A DNA stretch of 64,000 nucleotides, taken from the NCBI GenBank assembly GCA_030762895.1, contig CM061067.1:55648200-55712199 (forward strand), written 5' to 3'. Below are positions 12,072 through 24,627 of this stretch, one piece after another. Position 1 is the stretch's first letter, and each line of letters opens with the position of its first letter. The position numbers and the translations under genes were made by a program. The stretch comes from Sophora flavescens. Taxonomy: Eukaryota > Streptophyta > Magnoliopsida > Fabales > Fabaceae. The notes below the pieces were generated by a model. The model was given only the letters and a program-made list of their open reading frames with translations, was not told the DNA's origin and searched no databases.

Positions 12072-12365
12072 CCAACGACGAATTGTTATTACAAAGCCCA
12101 ACTGTTGTCCAAAACAAAAAAGGCATGCTGCTGAAGATTACAGTGATATTAGCTAATGTCTTTGTTTAGGGGTGCAACATTGAACTTTAATGATATGATT
12201 GGAAGTAAATTAAAATGAGAGTTTAATTGAATGGAAGTGAGTCCCTTGCCACTCAAAGCCTTGAAGTTGAATGTCACCCCAAATGGGACGATGAAGGATG
12301 GAACGTCATGAAAAGTCTCCCATCCCACCTAATTTCATTCAATTGAAGTATGAGTCTAAATAATA
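12072..12365. repeat. Family Z repeat, copy 2 (uninterrupted)
   Basis: An uninterrupted copy of the repeat seen at 7888/9226 and 30303, directly following the family X unit. The same X-Z order occurs at 30250-30640, so X and Z belong to one larger duplicated segment. Confidence 0.75.
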
Positions 12366-12840
12366 CATATGTAAGCTTATAAATGAGTTAAGTAAGAGAG
12401 TCATAAGCAAATTAGTCTAAAAAACTAATTTAGCCAGTGTAGAACAATGGATGCTAGATTACCAGTTGATGCAATTTATACAATTCATTATGCAATTTGT
12501 CTCAATTTGATACTAGGTGGCTGCACTTGTCTATGACTAAAAATAGCTAGTGGCCAGTAATAGAAAATGACCAAACACACTAATGTAAAATAGATAAGGA
12601 AAATACACCCGAATGGGTATCTTGCTAACGTAAACCTTTTAAAAAATGGGTGGGTGTACTTAACAAACCCATAAGGATTTGCTAACGTACACCGAGCCAT
12701 TTTTTAGAAGGAGTACGTTAACAAGTTATAACGAAAAAAATGAAAAATACACTCGAAGGCATAGCTTGCTAACTTACACTTTCTAACAAAAAGGTGAGTG
12801 GACATTAGCAAATTCCATACATACATACATACATATATAT

Positions 12841-12903
<63 letters not shown>

Positions 12904-13134
12904 TACATAATTCAGATAAGCAATATTACTCAAATATAGGGTTTTACAACGTGTGCCGACTCTTGATGATTCATTCGAGAGTGTTCGTCCACGTGTTGCA
13001 CTGATGCATAACATAATAAAATTGTTTATAGAGCACTTTGATTTCAATTTATAGTGTATTCTTTAAACTTTTGGTTATCACAATTTGTGTTTATAATTAT
13101 ATGTGAATATTTATTTACCCTATTAATATTGTCA
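12366..13134. other. Non-coding DNA with short tandem blocks and microsatellite
   Basis: No gene seen. Two diverged blocks at about 12595-12670 and 12735-12815 share aaaatacac-cgaa-gg, ttgctaac-taca and ggtg-gtg-ac in the same order. A mixed (CATA)/(TA) microsatellite runs from 12818 to 12901. Confidence 0.6.
12818..12901. repeat. (CATA)n/(TA)n microsatellite
   Basis: Alternating catacatacata and tatata runs, more than 80 bp in total. Confidence 0.95.
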
Positions 13135-13845
13135 TCCTTGACGGAACCTCCCTGAGACTATTGTGAAACGTTGTCAGTTGCGACATTTGTGTTCTCGGAA
13201 GCCATATTATCTGCAATATGCAATAAAACATAAACAATTCACTAAACAAACAAGAACATTTATTGAGTAAACAAGCAACTGGTTAATTAAACCCTCGAAT
13301 ATTGAGAAGCAAAATAATAAGAACAATTAGATGGTTTCATATACTTTTGCAAAGTAAAATAGTTTATATTTCGATGACGATATTTCCATTGATTTCTAAG
13401 ATATTCAATTGAAACACTTCAACAAACAAAAAACTTAGAAAGAAATAACAATGGATCAAAGAAAAGCGTACCGCAGCATCGACCTAAATGAACAGCGGCA
13501 ACGGGAAATAGATGGAATGTGCGTGCTGTGCGATGGCAGGGAAGAAGGACGGTTTCAGTTAAGGAAGGGAAACACAAATAATGAATGTTACGAATTGTGG
13601 GCTTAGACCTTCCATACGTTAAACCCAAAAGGTTGCTTGTTGGGCTTGTTTGGTACCATCCATGGATCTTTCATTTTTAGCCATTCAGTAAAATAATTAG
13701 TCAACTTCTTTGAATTTCATGAAAATTTTACTTAATTATATAACTTTTTATTCTTGAAAAAATAAATATCATATTTCACTTTTTTTAATTATAATAAATG
13801 TCATTTTTACTTGTAGGGTTATGATTGACATGTCACATATTAAAG
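13135..13845 (-). repeat. Family X unit X1 with leader, intron and coding head
   Basis: Read on the minus strand it holds a flank and leader (complement of 13500-13620), a region matching the leader intron, then ATG at 13205-13203 opening a frame beginning MASENTNVATDN and stopping soon afterwards. The related head in the 38428-62461 units begins MDSGNTVVADE. This is therefore a relative of the chimeric gene head without the plastid insert. Confidence 0.65.
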
Positions 13846-14385
13846 AAGGGATGAAAGAAGAGCGTACTGCAGACTAGATCTAAATGAACGTAGTGTGATG
13901 GCAGGGAAAAAGGAAAGGATAGGTTAAGGAAGGGAAACACAAATAATGAAGATTAGGAATTGTGGGCTCAACCTTTACATACATTAAACACAAATGGTTT
14001 CTTGTTGGGCCTGTTTGGTACCATTGATGGATCTTTCATTTTTAGCTATTCATCAAAATAATTAGTCAACTTCTTCGAATTTCATGAAAAGTTTACTTAA
14101 TTGTCTACTTTTCTATTCTTGAAAAAATAAATATCATATTTCACTTTTTTTTAATTATAATAAATGTCATTTTTACTTGTAGGGTTATGGTTGACATTTC
14201 ACACATTAAAGAAGGGATGAAAGAAGAAGGGATGAAAGAAAAGCTTACCGCGGACTAGATCTAAATGAATGTGGTGTGGTGGCAGGGAAGAAGGAAGGTT
14301 TAGGTTAATGAAGCGAAACACAAATAATGAAGGTTAGGAATTGTGGGCTCAGGCCTTCCATACATTAAACACAAATGGTTGCTTT
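13846..14385 (-). repeat. Family X units X2 and X3 (left part)
   Basis: Two more short tandem units. X2 spans about 13846-14206 (361 bp); X3 starts at 14207 and is cut at 14385 by the copia element, resuming at 23245. Each holds gggatgaaag, the splice-donor-like junction agcgtac/agcttac next to gcagactagatctaaatg, aaggaagggaaacacaaat, ttaggaattgtgggctca and tggatctttcatttttagc. Confidence 0.8.
14381..14385. other. Target-site duplication (left) of the copia element, GCTTT
   Basis: GCTTT precedes the 5' LTR and is repeated at 23245-23249 right after the 3' LTR. A perfect 5-bp match defines the insertion as one event. Confidence 0.9.
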
Positions 14386-16094
14386 TGTTAAGTCTCTAAA
14401 ATGTCTGATGTGCATTTTCCTAAGTTTTGATGAGAACTAAACATTGGTTAATGATTTAATTAACCTTCATATTGGTTGCTAACCTGTCTATCGAGTATGC
14501 AGATTAAATGATAGAATCATACGTCTAACACAAGTGATAGAAGCTCACGTCCAACACTGTAGTGATTGAAGCAAATGTCCAACACTGTAGTGGTTGAAGC
14601 AAACGTCCAACACACAAGTGATTGAAGCAAACGTCCAGCACTGTAGTGATTGAAGCGCACGTCCAAAACGCAAGTGATAGAAGCTCATGTCCACTAAAGT
14701 AATAAGAGCCAGTGTCCACTAAAGTGATAAGAGCCAGCGTCCACAGACGAGCGCTCGTCTACTAAAGTAACACAAGCGCTCGTCTACTGAAGTGACAGAA
14801 GCACTCGTCCACTAAAGTAACAGAAGCGCTCGTCCATTGGAGTAACAAAAGCGCTCATCCATTAAGGTAATAGAAGCACTCATCCACTAAAGAGGCATAT
14901 GGAGCTCGTCTACTAGGATTACGTTCTTTGGACTTGCTAAAACCTTAATGAGAGCATCCATCCAATGACATGGCATATGAAGCTCGTCTACTAGCCCGTC
15001 CGTATATAAAATCTTAAATGGGTAGATGGACGCGGTTATTTTCAAGATGGACGCGCTTATCCTACGAACGTAAATTTTCTTAGAATTATCAAAATCTTAT
15101 TTCAAGAACCAGAGTCAAGAAAAGTCAGAAGTTACTCTCTCGAGCAACCTCGGATATCAGAACTAAAGACCAGTTAAAGAATGCTTCCAACATGCTTTAT
15201 TCCCTAGCACCTCTGGTCCTTACACGAAAAGGGAATTGTACTCAGCAAAGTACAAAGAGCTCTCTGCACAACTCTGATATGGTTGTATCATGATGCATAA
15301 ACCCATGACCCTTCATTTTAGAATACAACCAACGTTCCTATTGCATTAATGGCTGCCCAGAACGACTCTATTGCATTTAATGAAGTTCTGCTAGAAGCCA
15401 ACATCTGAGGGAATGTCTCTAACGGATCCTAAATGCTTGAAGACCATAAATATAGAAGTCATTGAAGATGAAGAGTAATGAGAATACACATGGCATCAAA
15501 GAGCCATTACTCTGCACATTAATTTCTTTATTCTTTCATTCTGTATTCTTCAATCATTTGAAGTTATTACGCAGACTTTCCTAAGCTTTATATTTAAACC
15601 ACTATCTGAATGTTAGTGAAAGATCTGTCTGTGAGAAGTTGTATTTATTACAAACCAAATCTCTCAAACAAACCTGAGTGAACTTGAAGAGGCTAAGTGT
15701 GCAAAGAATACTTGTCTTGAGCCTGAAGAGGCTAGGTGTGCAAAGAATACTTGTTTTGGAGCTTGAAGAGGCTAAGTGTGCAAACAATACTTGAGTCTGT
15801 AACCTGACCAGTTATAGTGGATAAATCTTGGTGCTGCCAAGGACTGGACGTAGCTCTTTGCTTTGAAGAGTGAACCAGGATAAATAACCGTGTCAATCTC
15901 TCTTTCCTTAAACTCTTTAGTTGCTTTAGTTTTATTACGTCTACCAAGTGGCGTGTTTACCAAAAATCACCCGTCCATCCTGTATCCTTCCACTTGTCCA
16001 AACCTAGCTTCTGTTTGCGAAAAGATTTCAACTTTGCTTAAATTCTGATAAACACAATTCAACCCCCTTCTCGTGTTTATAGTTGTCTATTTCA
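14386..16094 (+). mobile_element. 5' LTR of SIRE-like Ty1/copia element
   Basis: 1709 bp, beginning TGTTAAGTCTC and ending TATTTCA directly before the primer-binding site. It carries minisatellites (separate entry) and three copies of a roughly 50-bp block (cctgaagaggcta-gtgtgca) at about 15670-15790. The 3' LTR at 21475-23244 is collinear but longer and visibly diverged, so the insertion is not very recent. Confidence 0.93.
14520..14895 (+). repeat. Minisatellite in 5' copia LTR, about 15 units
   Basis: Two related unit types follow each other. The first, about 28 bp, has gattgaagcaaacgtccaac with actgtagt; the second, about 25 bp, has agcgctcgtccactaaagta. About fifteen cgtcc/cgtct-centred units are visible. 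The matching region of the 3' LTR has about seventeen. Confidence 0.85.
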
Positions 16095-16096
16095 GT

Positions 16097-16108
16097 TGGT
16101 ATCAGAGC
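16097..16108 (+). promoter_or_regulatory. Primer-binding site, initiator tRNA-Met type
   Basis: TGGTATCAGAGC lies two bases after the 5' LTR end. It is complementary to the 3' end of plant initiator tRNA-Met, the usual primer of Ty1/copia elements. Confidence 0.92.
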
Positions 16109-16165
16109 TCAGCATCTGGGTTAAGCATCTAACAGTGTAGAGGTAAAAGGTCCTGAAGAATAGAA

Positions 16166-17983
16166 ATGACTGCTGGAGCTAGTTCAAGTGGAAGTCACCA
16201 GACTGAAGGAGCTTCCCTAACCAGACCTCCTTACTTCAATGGAGAAAACTACAACTATTGGAAAGATAGATTTCAATGGTTCATTCTATCTACAAACTCT
16301 GATCTTTGGGATGTCATTACAGATGGTCCATTCATTCCTGAGAATGATGATAACACTGACAAACCAAAAGCTCAGTGGACTACTGCAGAAAAGACAAAAT
16401 GGGAGCTGAACCACAAAGCTAGATATAACATCATTTGTGCTCTCAGTTCGAAGGAGTTTGAGAAGGTATGTGCTTGTGACTCTGCCAAAGAAATATCGGA
16501 CACTTGAGCTGTCACACATGAAGGAACAGCCAAAGTCAAATAGGCAAAGATTGCCATACTTGTCAGAAAGTATGAACTGTTTGTCATGGAGGAAGGAGAA
16601 TCTGTTGCTCAAATGATAGGAAGATTTCAAAATATAGTCAACAGTTTAAAATCTCTTGGCAAAGTCTATACCAATGCTGAGAAGGTTGGAAAGATTCTGA
16701 GAAGTCTACCTAAATAGTGGAGACCTTTGGTCACTGCTATCTCTCAAGCCAAGGATCTCACTACATTGACTATGGATGAACTTCTTGGAACACTCACTGT
16801 TCATGAGCAAGAACTTGGAGATGAAGTTGCATCAAAGAAGGGCAAGTCAATTGCTCTGAAAGCTAATCAAAAGTCAGCAAAAGTTTCCAAGGCTCTGAAG
16901 GCAGATGAGTCATCCAGTGATGCTGACCTATCAGAACTCGAGGATTCTGAGAGTGATGAAGAATTGTCTCTTCTGACCAGGAAGATAAAGCTTCTCCTAC
17001 AGAAAAAGAATTTCAAGAGGGATAAGCCAATCAGAAGGTTCAACAAGGACAAAAACTTCAAAGAATCCACCTCAACAGACAAAAGTCCAATTGTTTGCTA
17101 TGAGTGCAAGAAGCTTGGTCACATCAAGGCTGAATGTCCTCAGCTCAAGAAGGCCCCTTTTAAGAAATTCTTCAAGAAGAACAAGAAAGGAATGATGGCT
17201 ACTTGGGAGGATCTGGAGTCAACATCTTCTGATGAAGAAACAGAGGAAGAAGCCAATCTCTGTTTGATGGCCAACACTGACTTAGACTCTCACGATGAGG
17301 TACATCCTGACTATGAGGAATTACTTGATGCCTATGAGGAGTTGATTGAGGAATCCAACTGCTTATCTAAAGCCTTCAAATCCCTCAAGAGAGAGTATGT
17401 AAAGCTCACCAGTGAGCATAAACAGAAATCTCAAGAGTGCGAGAAGCTGGCTAAAGAGAACAGTGAGCTGAAGACTGAAAAGTCTAATGAAGCTAAGATC
17501 TCAAGTGAAACATCACCATCTGAAGAAGTTGAAAAACTTCAACAGAAAGTAGAAGAGCTCACTTCTGATCTTGCCAAATTTGTTAATGGTAGAGACAATC
17601 TGACTAAGCTATTTGACAGTAAGATACACTCTCTTAACAAAGAAGGTATTGGATATGTCCATCAGACACATCATAAAGTATCAACTAAAGCTTCTACAGT
17701 ATTTGTTAAGTCAACTGTAACCAAATCTACACCTGTTTGTAACTTCTGTGGAAAAACTGGACATGTTATGTCTAAGTGTATCCATAAGAAGAGAAGGAAG
17801 TCTTCACAGACTCCTAGAACTAACAGAAAAGGACCCAGGAAAATATGGGTACCTAAAGATCAAATAATTTTTGATGCAGATGTCCTCAACAGAACAAAGA
17901 AAACACCACTGCTGGTACCTGGACAGTGGCTGCTCGCGTCATATGACAGGAGAAAGGTCTATGTTCCTAGACCTCCAACTTAA
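16166..17983 (+). pseudogene. copia gag (nucleocapsid), three in-frame stops
   Basis: The frame opens MTAGASSSGSHQTEGASLT and includes a gag domain (RPPYFNGENYNYWKDRFQWF). Two zinc knuckles follow: CYECKKLGHIKAEC near 17096-17137 and CNFCGKTGHVMSKC near 17738-17779. A Glu/Lys-rich coiled-coil lies between them. Two knuckles flanking an acidic coiled coil fit SIRE/Maximus-lineage gag. Stops at 16505-16507 (TGA), 16541-16543 (TAG) and 16715-16717 (TAG) interrupt one otherwise continuous frame. The gag-protease junction is shifted near 17890. Confidence 0.9.
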
Positions 17984-18993
17984 GAAAGGAGGACACGTTG
18001 CCTTCGGAGGGAATCAGAAAGGGAAAGTTATAGGAATTGGTACTATTGGTGGTAAATCCCCCTCTTCCCTCTATATCTAATATTCTTATGGTTAAAGGAT
18101 TAAGACACAATTTGCTTAGCATGAGTCAATTATGTGATAGTGGTTTTGATGTTTCCTTTACCAAGGATGTATGCATAGTTAAAGACTGTTGTGGCAAAAC
18201 CCTCTTTTCAGCTAAAAGGCAACAAAATCTTTATAAGATTGAACTGTCTGATCTCTCAGATCAAAGTATAACCTGTCTGATGTCTAAAGAGGATCAGAGA
18301 TGGTTATGACATAAGAAACTAGGACATGCTAGTATGAAACTAAATTCTGAATTAAAAAGGAATAATCTCGTGAGAGGATTGCCTTATATTAGTTTTAAGA
18401 AAGATGTCTTGTGTGATGCATGTCAGAGAGGTAAACAGATAAAATCAAGTTTCAAATCTAAAAACCAAGTATCAACCTCTAGACCTCTTCAGTTGTTACA
18501 CATGGATCTGTTTGGACCAGTTAGTGTTGCCAGCCTGGCTGGAAGAAAATATGGATTTGTCATAGTTGATGACTATTCCAGATACACATGGGTACTCTTC
18601 CTAACACACAAGGATGAGTCTTTTAAGGCTTTATCAGTATTCTGCAAAAGAGTACATAATGAGCAGGGTTTCTGTATTTCTACCCTTAGAAGTGATCATG
18701 GGGGAGAATTTGAAAATGAGCAGTTTAGACAGTTCTGTGAGGAGAATGGAATCTCTCACAATTTCTCTGCACCTAGAACTCCACAACAAAATGGAGTGGT
18801 TGAGAGAAAGAATAGATCTCTGCAAGAGATTGCTAGATCTATAATCAATGAAAATAATCTCCCTAAGTACTTCTGGGCAGAAGCTGTAAACACTGCTTGT
18901 TATGTACAAAACATAATACTTATTAGGCCTTTTCTAAAAAGGACTCCTTATGAATTGTGGAAAAGAAAAAACCCCAACTTCTTATCTTCGTAG
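17871..18993 (+). pseudogene. copia protease, pre-integrase domain and integrase, frameshifted
   Basis: The aspartic protease motif DSGCSRHMTG lies near 17924-17953. After a frameshift near 18040-18080 the pre-integrase region follows (VKGLRHNLLSMSQLCDSGFD), with a TGA stop at 18307-18309. The zinc-binding part (HKKLGHAS, CDACQRGK) leads into the integrase core, which keeps its acidic triad context (HMDLFGP, RSDHGGEFEN, NGVVERKNRS). After RKNPN the sequence jumps to a downstream block (GYSEKSKAFRVYDSRT), so an internal deletion has removed the end of the integrase domain. Confidence 0.9.
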
Positions 18994-20906
18994 GATATTC
19001 TGAAAAGTCTAAGGCTTTTAGAGTATACGATTCAAGAACTTGAATTATTGAAGAATCTGTTCATGTTAAATTCAATGATGGATTAAAGACTGATAGAGAA
19101 CTATCAGATCTAGAAGATGATCTTGCAGGTCTTGATATAAACAAGCCAGAAAGTCAACAACCCAATATAATCAAAACAGAACATGTGCCTGAGGCTGAAA
19201 GACAAGTGGAACAGACGAGTCAGCAGATAAGTCAAGATCTTCACGATGATCTCAAAAGGGATTGGAAGTTCAACACTCATCATCCTAAGGATCTTATTAT
19301 TGGAAATCCTTCTGAAGGAGTAAGAACCAGATCCACATTAAGAGAATCAAGCAATGTGGCCTTTATTTCAGATTTGGAGCCTAAACGCATTGAAGCAGCT
19401 CTTGAGGATGAAAGCTGGATTCTTGCTATGCAAGAAGAACTTAACCAGTTCACCAAAAATGATGTCTGGACTCTTGTCTCTAAGCCTAAAAACAAGTCGG
19501 TTATTGGAACTAGATGGGTCTTCAGAAACAAATTGGATGAAGAAGGTAAAGTTGTCAGAAATAAGGCAAGGTTAGTAGCTCAAGGCTATAACCAATAAGA
19601 AGGTATTGATTATACTAAAACCTTTGCACCTGTAGCTAGAATAGAAGTCATACACATTTTAATATCATATGCTGCACAACACCAAATTACCATGTTTCAA
19701 ATGGATGTAAAAAGTGCTTTTCTAAATGGTATAACTGAAGAAGAAGTGTGTATGTTAAACAACCCCCTGGTTTTGATGATACTGATAAACTAGATCACGT
19801 TTTCAAACTTGAAAAGGCATTATATGGTTTGAAACAAGCACCTAGAGCATGGTATGATAGACTTAGTTCTTTTCTCATGCATAATGGTTTTGCTAGTGGA
19901 CAAGTAGGCACTACTCTGTTTAAAAAAATGCTCTAAAGAGAACTTTATTATAGTTCAAATATATGTTGATGATATTATTTTTGGAGCAACTAATGAAAAG
20001 CTGTGCAAGGAATTTTCAAATCTAATGCAAGCTGAATTTGAGATGAGCATGATGGGAGAATTGAAGTTCTTCCTTGGATTACAAATCAAGCAGACAAGTG
20101 ATGAAATTTACATTCATCAACAAAAATATACCAAGGAGATACTCAAGAAATACAAAATGGGAAATGCAAAGCTCGTGAAAACCCTTATGCAACCCAATGC
20201 AAAACTAAGCAAAGATGATGAAGGTAAAAAGGTAGATCAAACTGTCTACAGAGGTATGATTGCCTCTCTACTGTACTTAACTTCAAGCAGACCTGACATT
20301 CAATTTAGTGTCTGTATGTGTGCTAGATTCCAATCTGATCCTAGAGAATCTCATCTTAAGACTGTTAAAAGAATATTTAGATATTTGCTTGGAACTACTA
20401 ATCTTGGTTTGCTGTATTTAAGATCAAAAGAATACAGATTAGTGGGATATTGTGATGCTGATTTTGCTGGAGACGGAACAGAAAGAAAAAGCACCAGTGG
20501 AGGATGTCACTTCACTGGAGGAAGTTTAGTCTCATGGTCAAGCAAGAGGCAGACAACCATTACCCTGTCTACTGCTGAAGCAGAATACATCTCTACTGCT
20601 AGTTGTTGCTCTCAACTCTTACGGGTAAAACATCAACTTGAGGATTACTCCATTTATGAACATAACATATCTATATGGTGTGATAATTCCAGTGCTATAT
20701 GCTTAACTAAAAATCCAATTCAACATTCTAAGGCTAAGCATCTTGAAATCAAACATCATTTTATTAGGGATTATGTTCAGAAAGACATCTTTGATATTAA
20801 GTTTGTTAAAAATGAAAATCAATGGGCTGATATTTTCACTAAACCCCTAGCAAAAGAAAGGTTTTTATTTATTAGAGATAATCTAAACATGCATTGCATT
20901 GTTTAA
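18994..20906 (+). pseudogene. copia reverse transcriptase and RNase H, frameshifted
   Basis: The RT begins in ALEDESWILAMQEELNQF and RWVFRNKLDEEGK (19185-19598), has a TAA stop at 19596-19598, continues through FAPVARIE and FQMDVKSAFLNG, changes frame near 19745 and again near 19930, and carries YVDD at 19962-19973. The remainder (20025-20906) is open and includes SRPDIQFSVCMCARFQ and the RNase H block YCDADFAGD, LSTAEAEY and ADIFTKPL, ending INMH-like NLNMHCIV. A TGA stop near 19041 precedes the RT. No env-like frame follows. Confidence 0.92.
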
Positions 20907-21460
20907 TGATATGTCTGAATGTTAACCTGTCTGTGATAAATCTGTCATTACTACTATGTACATGTTCTTTTAACTAAGCATTAGTTCAGGGGGAGTGATG
21001 ATACAATAGTTTAAGTGGAGTATGTCTCATATTCTTGCTGCATTATTATGATTTTCTTAACATGTTATCTTGCCCTTAAACATATCTCATAAATAAAACT
21101 TGATAACCCTTTTTGATGTTGACAAAAGGGGGAGAAATGAGAATTGAGAAATGGAGAAATGAGAATTGAGAAATGTGATAGAAATGTGTTATAGAAGAAT
21201 GAATATGAATGAATATGATATGAATCTTAAATAATACATGGACATGAGTATGCTCTGATAGTTGCTATAATTGCTCAGATAAATCTTAAGTAAGATTGCT
21301 CTGATAATAATTTCAAAGTTAAAGCAAGTCAAACTTAATGTCTGATCTAGCATCTGCATGACCTGTCCGCTTAAGAAAATTTCAACCTTTCTGATATATG
21401 CTATTTTCTTTATTGATATTTTCTGAGGTTCATTAAATCATCTCAATGTTTGTCATCATC
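20907..21460 (+). other. 3' non-coding part of the copia element
   Basis: About 550 bp between the RNase H stop and the polypurine tract without coding potential. It contains caaaagggggagaaatgaga near 21123, a second purine-rich tract resembling a polypurine tract, and short aatgagaattgagaa direct repeats. Confidence 0.7.
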
Positions 21461-21474
21461 AAAAAGGGGGAGAT
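21461..21474 (+). promoter_or_regulatory. Polypurine tract of the copia element
   Basis: AAAAAGGGGGAGAT lies directly before the TGTTAAG start of the 3' LTR. Confidence 0.9.
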
Positions 21475-23244
21475 TGTTAAGTCTCTAAAATGTCTGATGT
21501 ACATTTCCCTAAGTTTTGATGAGAACTAAACATTGGTTAATGATTTAATTAACCTTCATATTGGTTGCTAACCTGTCTATCGAGTGTGTAGATTAAATGA
21601 TAGAATCATACGTCCAACACAAGTGATAGAAGCTCACGTCCAACATTGTAGTGATTGAAGCAAACGTCCAACACTGTAGTGATTGAAGCAAACGTCCAAC
21701 ACTGTAGTGGTTGAAGCAAATGTCCGACACACAAGTGATTGAAGCAAACGTCTGGCACTGTAGTGATTGAAGTGCACGTCCAAAACGCAAGTGATAGAAG
21801 CTCACGTCCACTAAAGTGATAAGAGCCAGCGTCTACTAAAGTGACACAAGCGCTCGTCTGCTAAAGTAACACAAGCGCTCGTCTACTGAAGTGACAAAAG
21901 CGCTCGTCCACTAAAGTAACAAAAGCGCTCGTCCACTGGAGTGATAGAAGCGCTCGTCCACTGGAGTTACAAAAGCGCTCGTCCACTTGAGTAACAAAAG
22001 CGCTCGTCTATTAAGGTAATAGAAACACTCATCCACTAAAGAGGCATATGGAGCTCGTCTACTAGGATTACCTTCTTTAGACTTCCTAAAACCTTACTGA
22101 GAGTATCCGTCCAATGACATGGCATATGAAGCTCGTCTACTAGCCCGTCCGTATGTAAAATCTTAAATGGGTAGATGGACGCGGTTATTTTCAAGATCGA
22201 GCGCTTATACTATGAACGCGAATTCTCTTAGAATTATCAGAATCTTATTTCAAGAACCAGAGTCAAGAAAAGTCAGAAGTTACTCTCTCAAGCAATCTCA
22301 GATGTCAGAACCAAAGACCAGTTAAAGAATGCTTCCAACATGCTTTATTCCCTAGTACCTTTGGTCCTTACACGAAAAGGGAATTGTACTTAGCAAAGTA
22401 CAAAAAGCTCTCTGTACAACTCTGATATGGCTGTATCACGATGCATAAAGTCATGACCCTTCATGTTAGAGTACAACCAACGTTCCTATTGCATTAATTG
22501 CTGCCCGGAATGACTCTATTGCATTTAATGAAGTTCTGCTAGAAGCCAACATCTGAGGGAATGTCTCTAACGGATCCTAAATGCTTGAAGACCATAAATA
22601 TAGAAGTCATTGAAGATGAAGAGTAGTGAGAATACACATAGCATCAAAGAGCCATTACTCTGCACATTAATTTCTTCATTCTTTCATTTTGTATTCTTCA
22701 ATCATTTGAAGTTATTACGCAGACTTTCCTAAGCTTTACATTTAAACCACTCTCTGAATGTTAGTGAAAGATCTGTCTGTGAAAAGTTGTATTTATTACA
22801 AACCAAATCTCTCAAACAAACCTGAGTGAGCCTGAAGAGGCTAGGTGTGCAAAGAATACTTGTCTTGATCCTGAAGAGGCTAGGTGTGCAAAGAATACTT
22901 GTCTTGGAGCCTGAAGAGGCTAGGTGTGCAAACAATACTTAAGTCTGTAACCTGATCAGCTATAGTGGATAAATCTTGGTGCTGCCAAGGACTGGACGTA
23001 GCTCTTTGCTTTGAAGAGTGAACCAGGATAAATAACTGTGTCAATCTCTCTTTCCTTAAACTCTTTAGTTGCTTTAGTTTTTTTACGTCTATCAAGTGGT
23101 GTGTTTGCCAAAAGTCACCCCTCCATCCTGCATCCTTCCACTCGTCCAAACCTAGCTTCTGTTTGCGAAAAGATTTCAACTTTGCTTAAATTATGATAAA
23201 CACAATCCAACCCCCTATTCTCGTGTTTATAGTTGTCTATTTCG
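21475..23244 (+). mobile_element. 3' LTR of SIRE-like Ty1/copia element
   Basis: 1770 bp, beginning TGTTAAGTCTC; the terminal CA is mutated to CG (23243-23244). It is followed by the target duplication GCTTT at 23245-23249. It exceeds the 5' LTR by 61 bp, mainly through extra minisatellite units at about 21612-22042. Confidence 0.93.
21612..22042 (+). repeat. Minisatellite in 3' copia LTR, about 17 units
   Basis: Same unit types as in the 5' LTR (aagcaaacgtccaacactgt and gcgctcgtccactaaagta). About two more units are visible than in the 5' copy, so the array has changed length since insertion, when both LTRs are copied from one template. Confidence 0.8.
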
Positions 23245-24007
23245 GCTTTCTGGGTCTGTTTAGTATCGTTGATGAATCTTGCATTATTTGCCATTCGTTA
23301 AAATAATTAGTCATCTTTGAATTATATGAAAAGTTTACTTAATTATCTTCTTTTTTATTCTTGAAAAATAAATATCTTATTTCACTTTTTTTATAATTAT
23401 AATAAATGTCATTTTTACTTGTGGGGTTATGATTGACTTTTCACACATTAAAGAACGGATGAAAGAAGAAGGGATGAAAGAAAAGCGTACCGCGGACTAG
23501 ATCTAAATGAACGCATTGTGATGGCAGGTAAGAAGGAAGGCTTAGGTTAAGGAAGGGAAACACAAATAATGAAGGTTAGGAATTGTGGGCTCAACCCTTC
23601 CATACTTTAAACACAAATGGTTACTTGCTGGGCCTGTTTGGTACCATCGATGGATCTTTCATTTTTAGCTATTCATCAAAATAATTAGTCAACTTCTTTG
23701 AATTTCATGAAAAGTTTACGTAATTATCTACTTTTTTATTCTTGAAAAAATAGATATCATATTTCACTTTTTTATAATTATAATAAATGTCATTTTTACT
23801 TGTAGGGTTATGATTGACATTTCACACATTAAAGAAGAGGTGAAGGAAGAAGGGATGAAAAAAAAGCATACCGCGGACTAATTGAATGCAGTGTGATTGC
23901 AGGGAAGAAGGAAGGGTTAGGTTAAGGAAGGGAAACACAAATAATGAAGGTTAGGAATTGTGGGCTCAGCCCTTCCTTATGTTAAACACAAATGGTTGCT
24001 TGCTGGG
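23245..24007 (-). repeat. Family X units X3 (right part), X4 and X5 (left part)
   Basis: X3 resumes after the copia element. X4 covers about 23448-23834. X5 begins near 23835 and is cut at 24007 by the Athila-like element. The order of motifs is the same as at 13846-14385 and unit length is about 370-390 bp. Confidence 0.8.
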
Positions 24008-24622
24008 TGACCGCGCTGTCGCCACGCGCCAAAAAAACGAGCGATTATAAAATAATGCAGTATAGTGCGACAACTCGGATCGTCTCTCAAGGACTCTTTA
24101 GTGTTGTTATTATTAACAGAAAATTAGTAAAAGTCAGAATTGGGGGGGTTGTTTGGATTGAAACTAAAATAAAGAAAAACAAAACAAAACAGAGAAAAGA
24201 AACAAAGCAGTTTAAAAGATTAGCAAATAAACTAAAGACGATTAACCTCATCGTTCTCGGTTTCCCACTATCATTGGTTCAAATAAATCCAAGCCTATTC
24301 TAATCCCCTCCCGGTTGTAGAAATAGTTAACAAACGAAACCACTACTACGGATGTATGTTCCTATTCCCGAATTAAACAAACGGGGTTAAGCCCTTCGTG
24401 AACTAAACGAACACGAAACGAACACACGCGAATTAAACAAACGCGATTATATATAGGAACATAGCATCACCGAAATGAATCAATACAACACTATACATTC
24501 CTGAATTAAACAAACAGAAATATACAGCATGGCATTGAAAAGAGAAAAGAAAATAAACTAGGGAATACAGAACCTCAAGTGTTAATAGAAACCAATTGCA
24601 GTAGATTAATCTAGGAGAGTAA
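24008..24622 (-). mobile_element. Truncated extra LTR copy (C) of the Athila-like element
   Basis: Begins TGACCGCGCTGTCGCC, follows LTR A (24628) for about 600 bp, then stops at ctaggagag and runs via taaatttt straight into LTR A. It lacks the CpG-rich cassette half of the LTR. It is more diverged from LTRs A and B than these are from each other. CTGGG before it pairs with TTGGG after LTR B. Confidence 0.8.
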
Positions 24623-24627
24623 ATTTT

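Noticed and set aside
14520..14895. CRISPR-like or satellite array
   Set aside because: Short minisatellite wholly inside a copia LTR and present in both LTRs.
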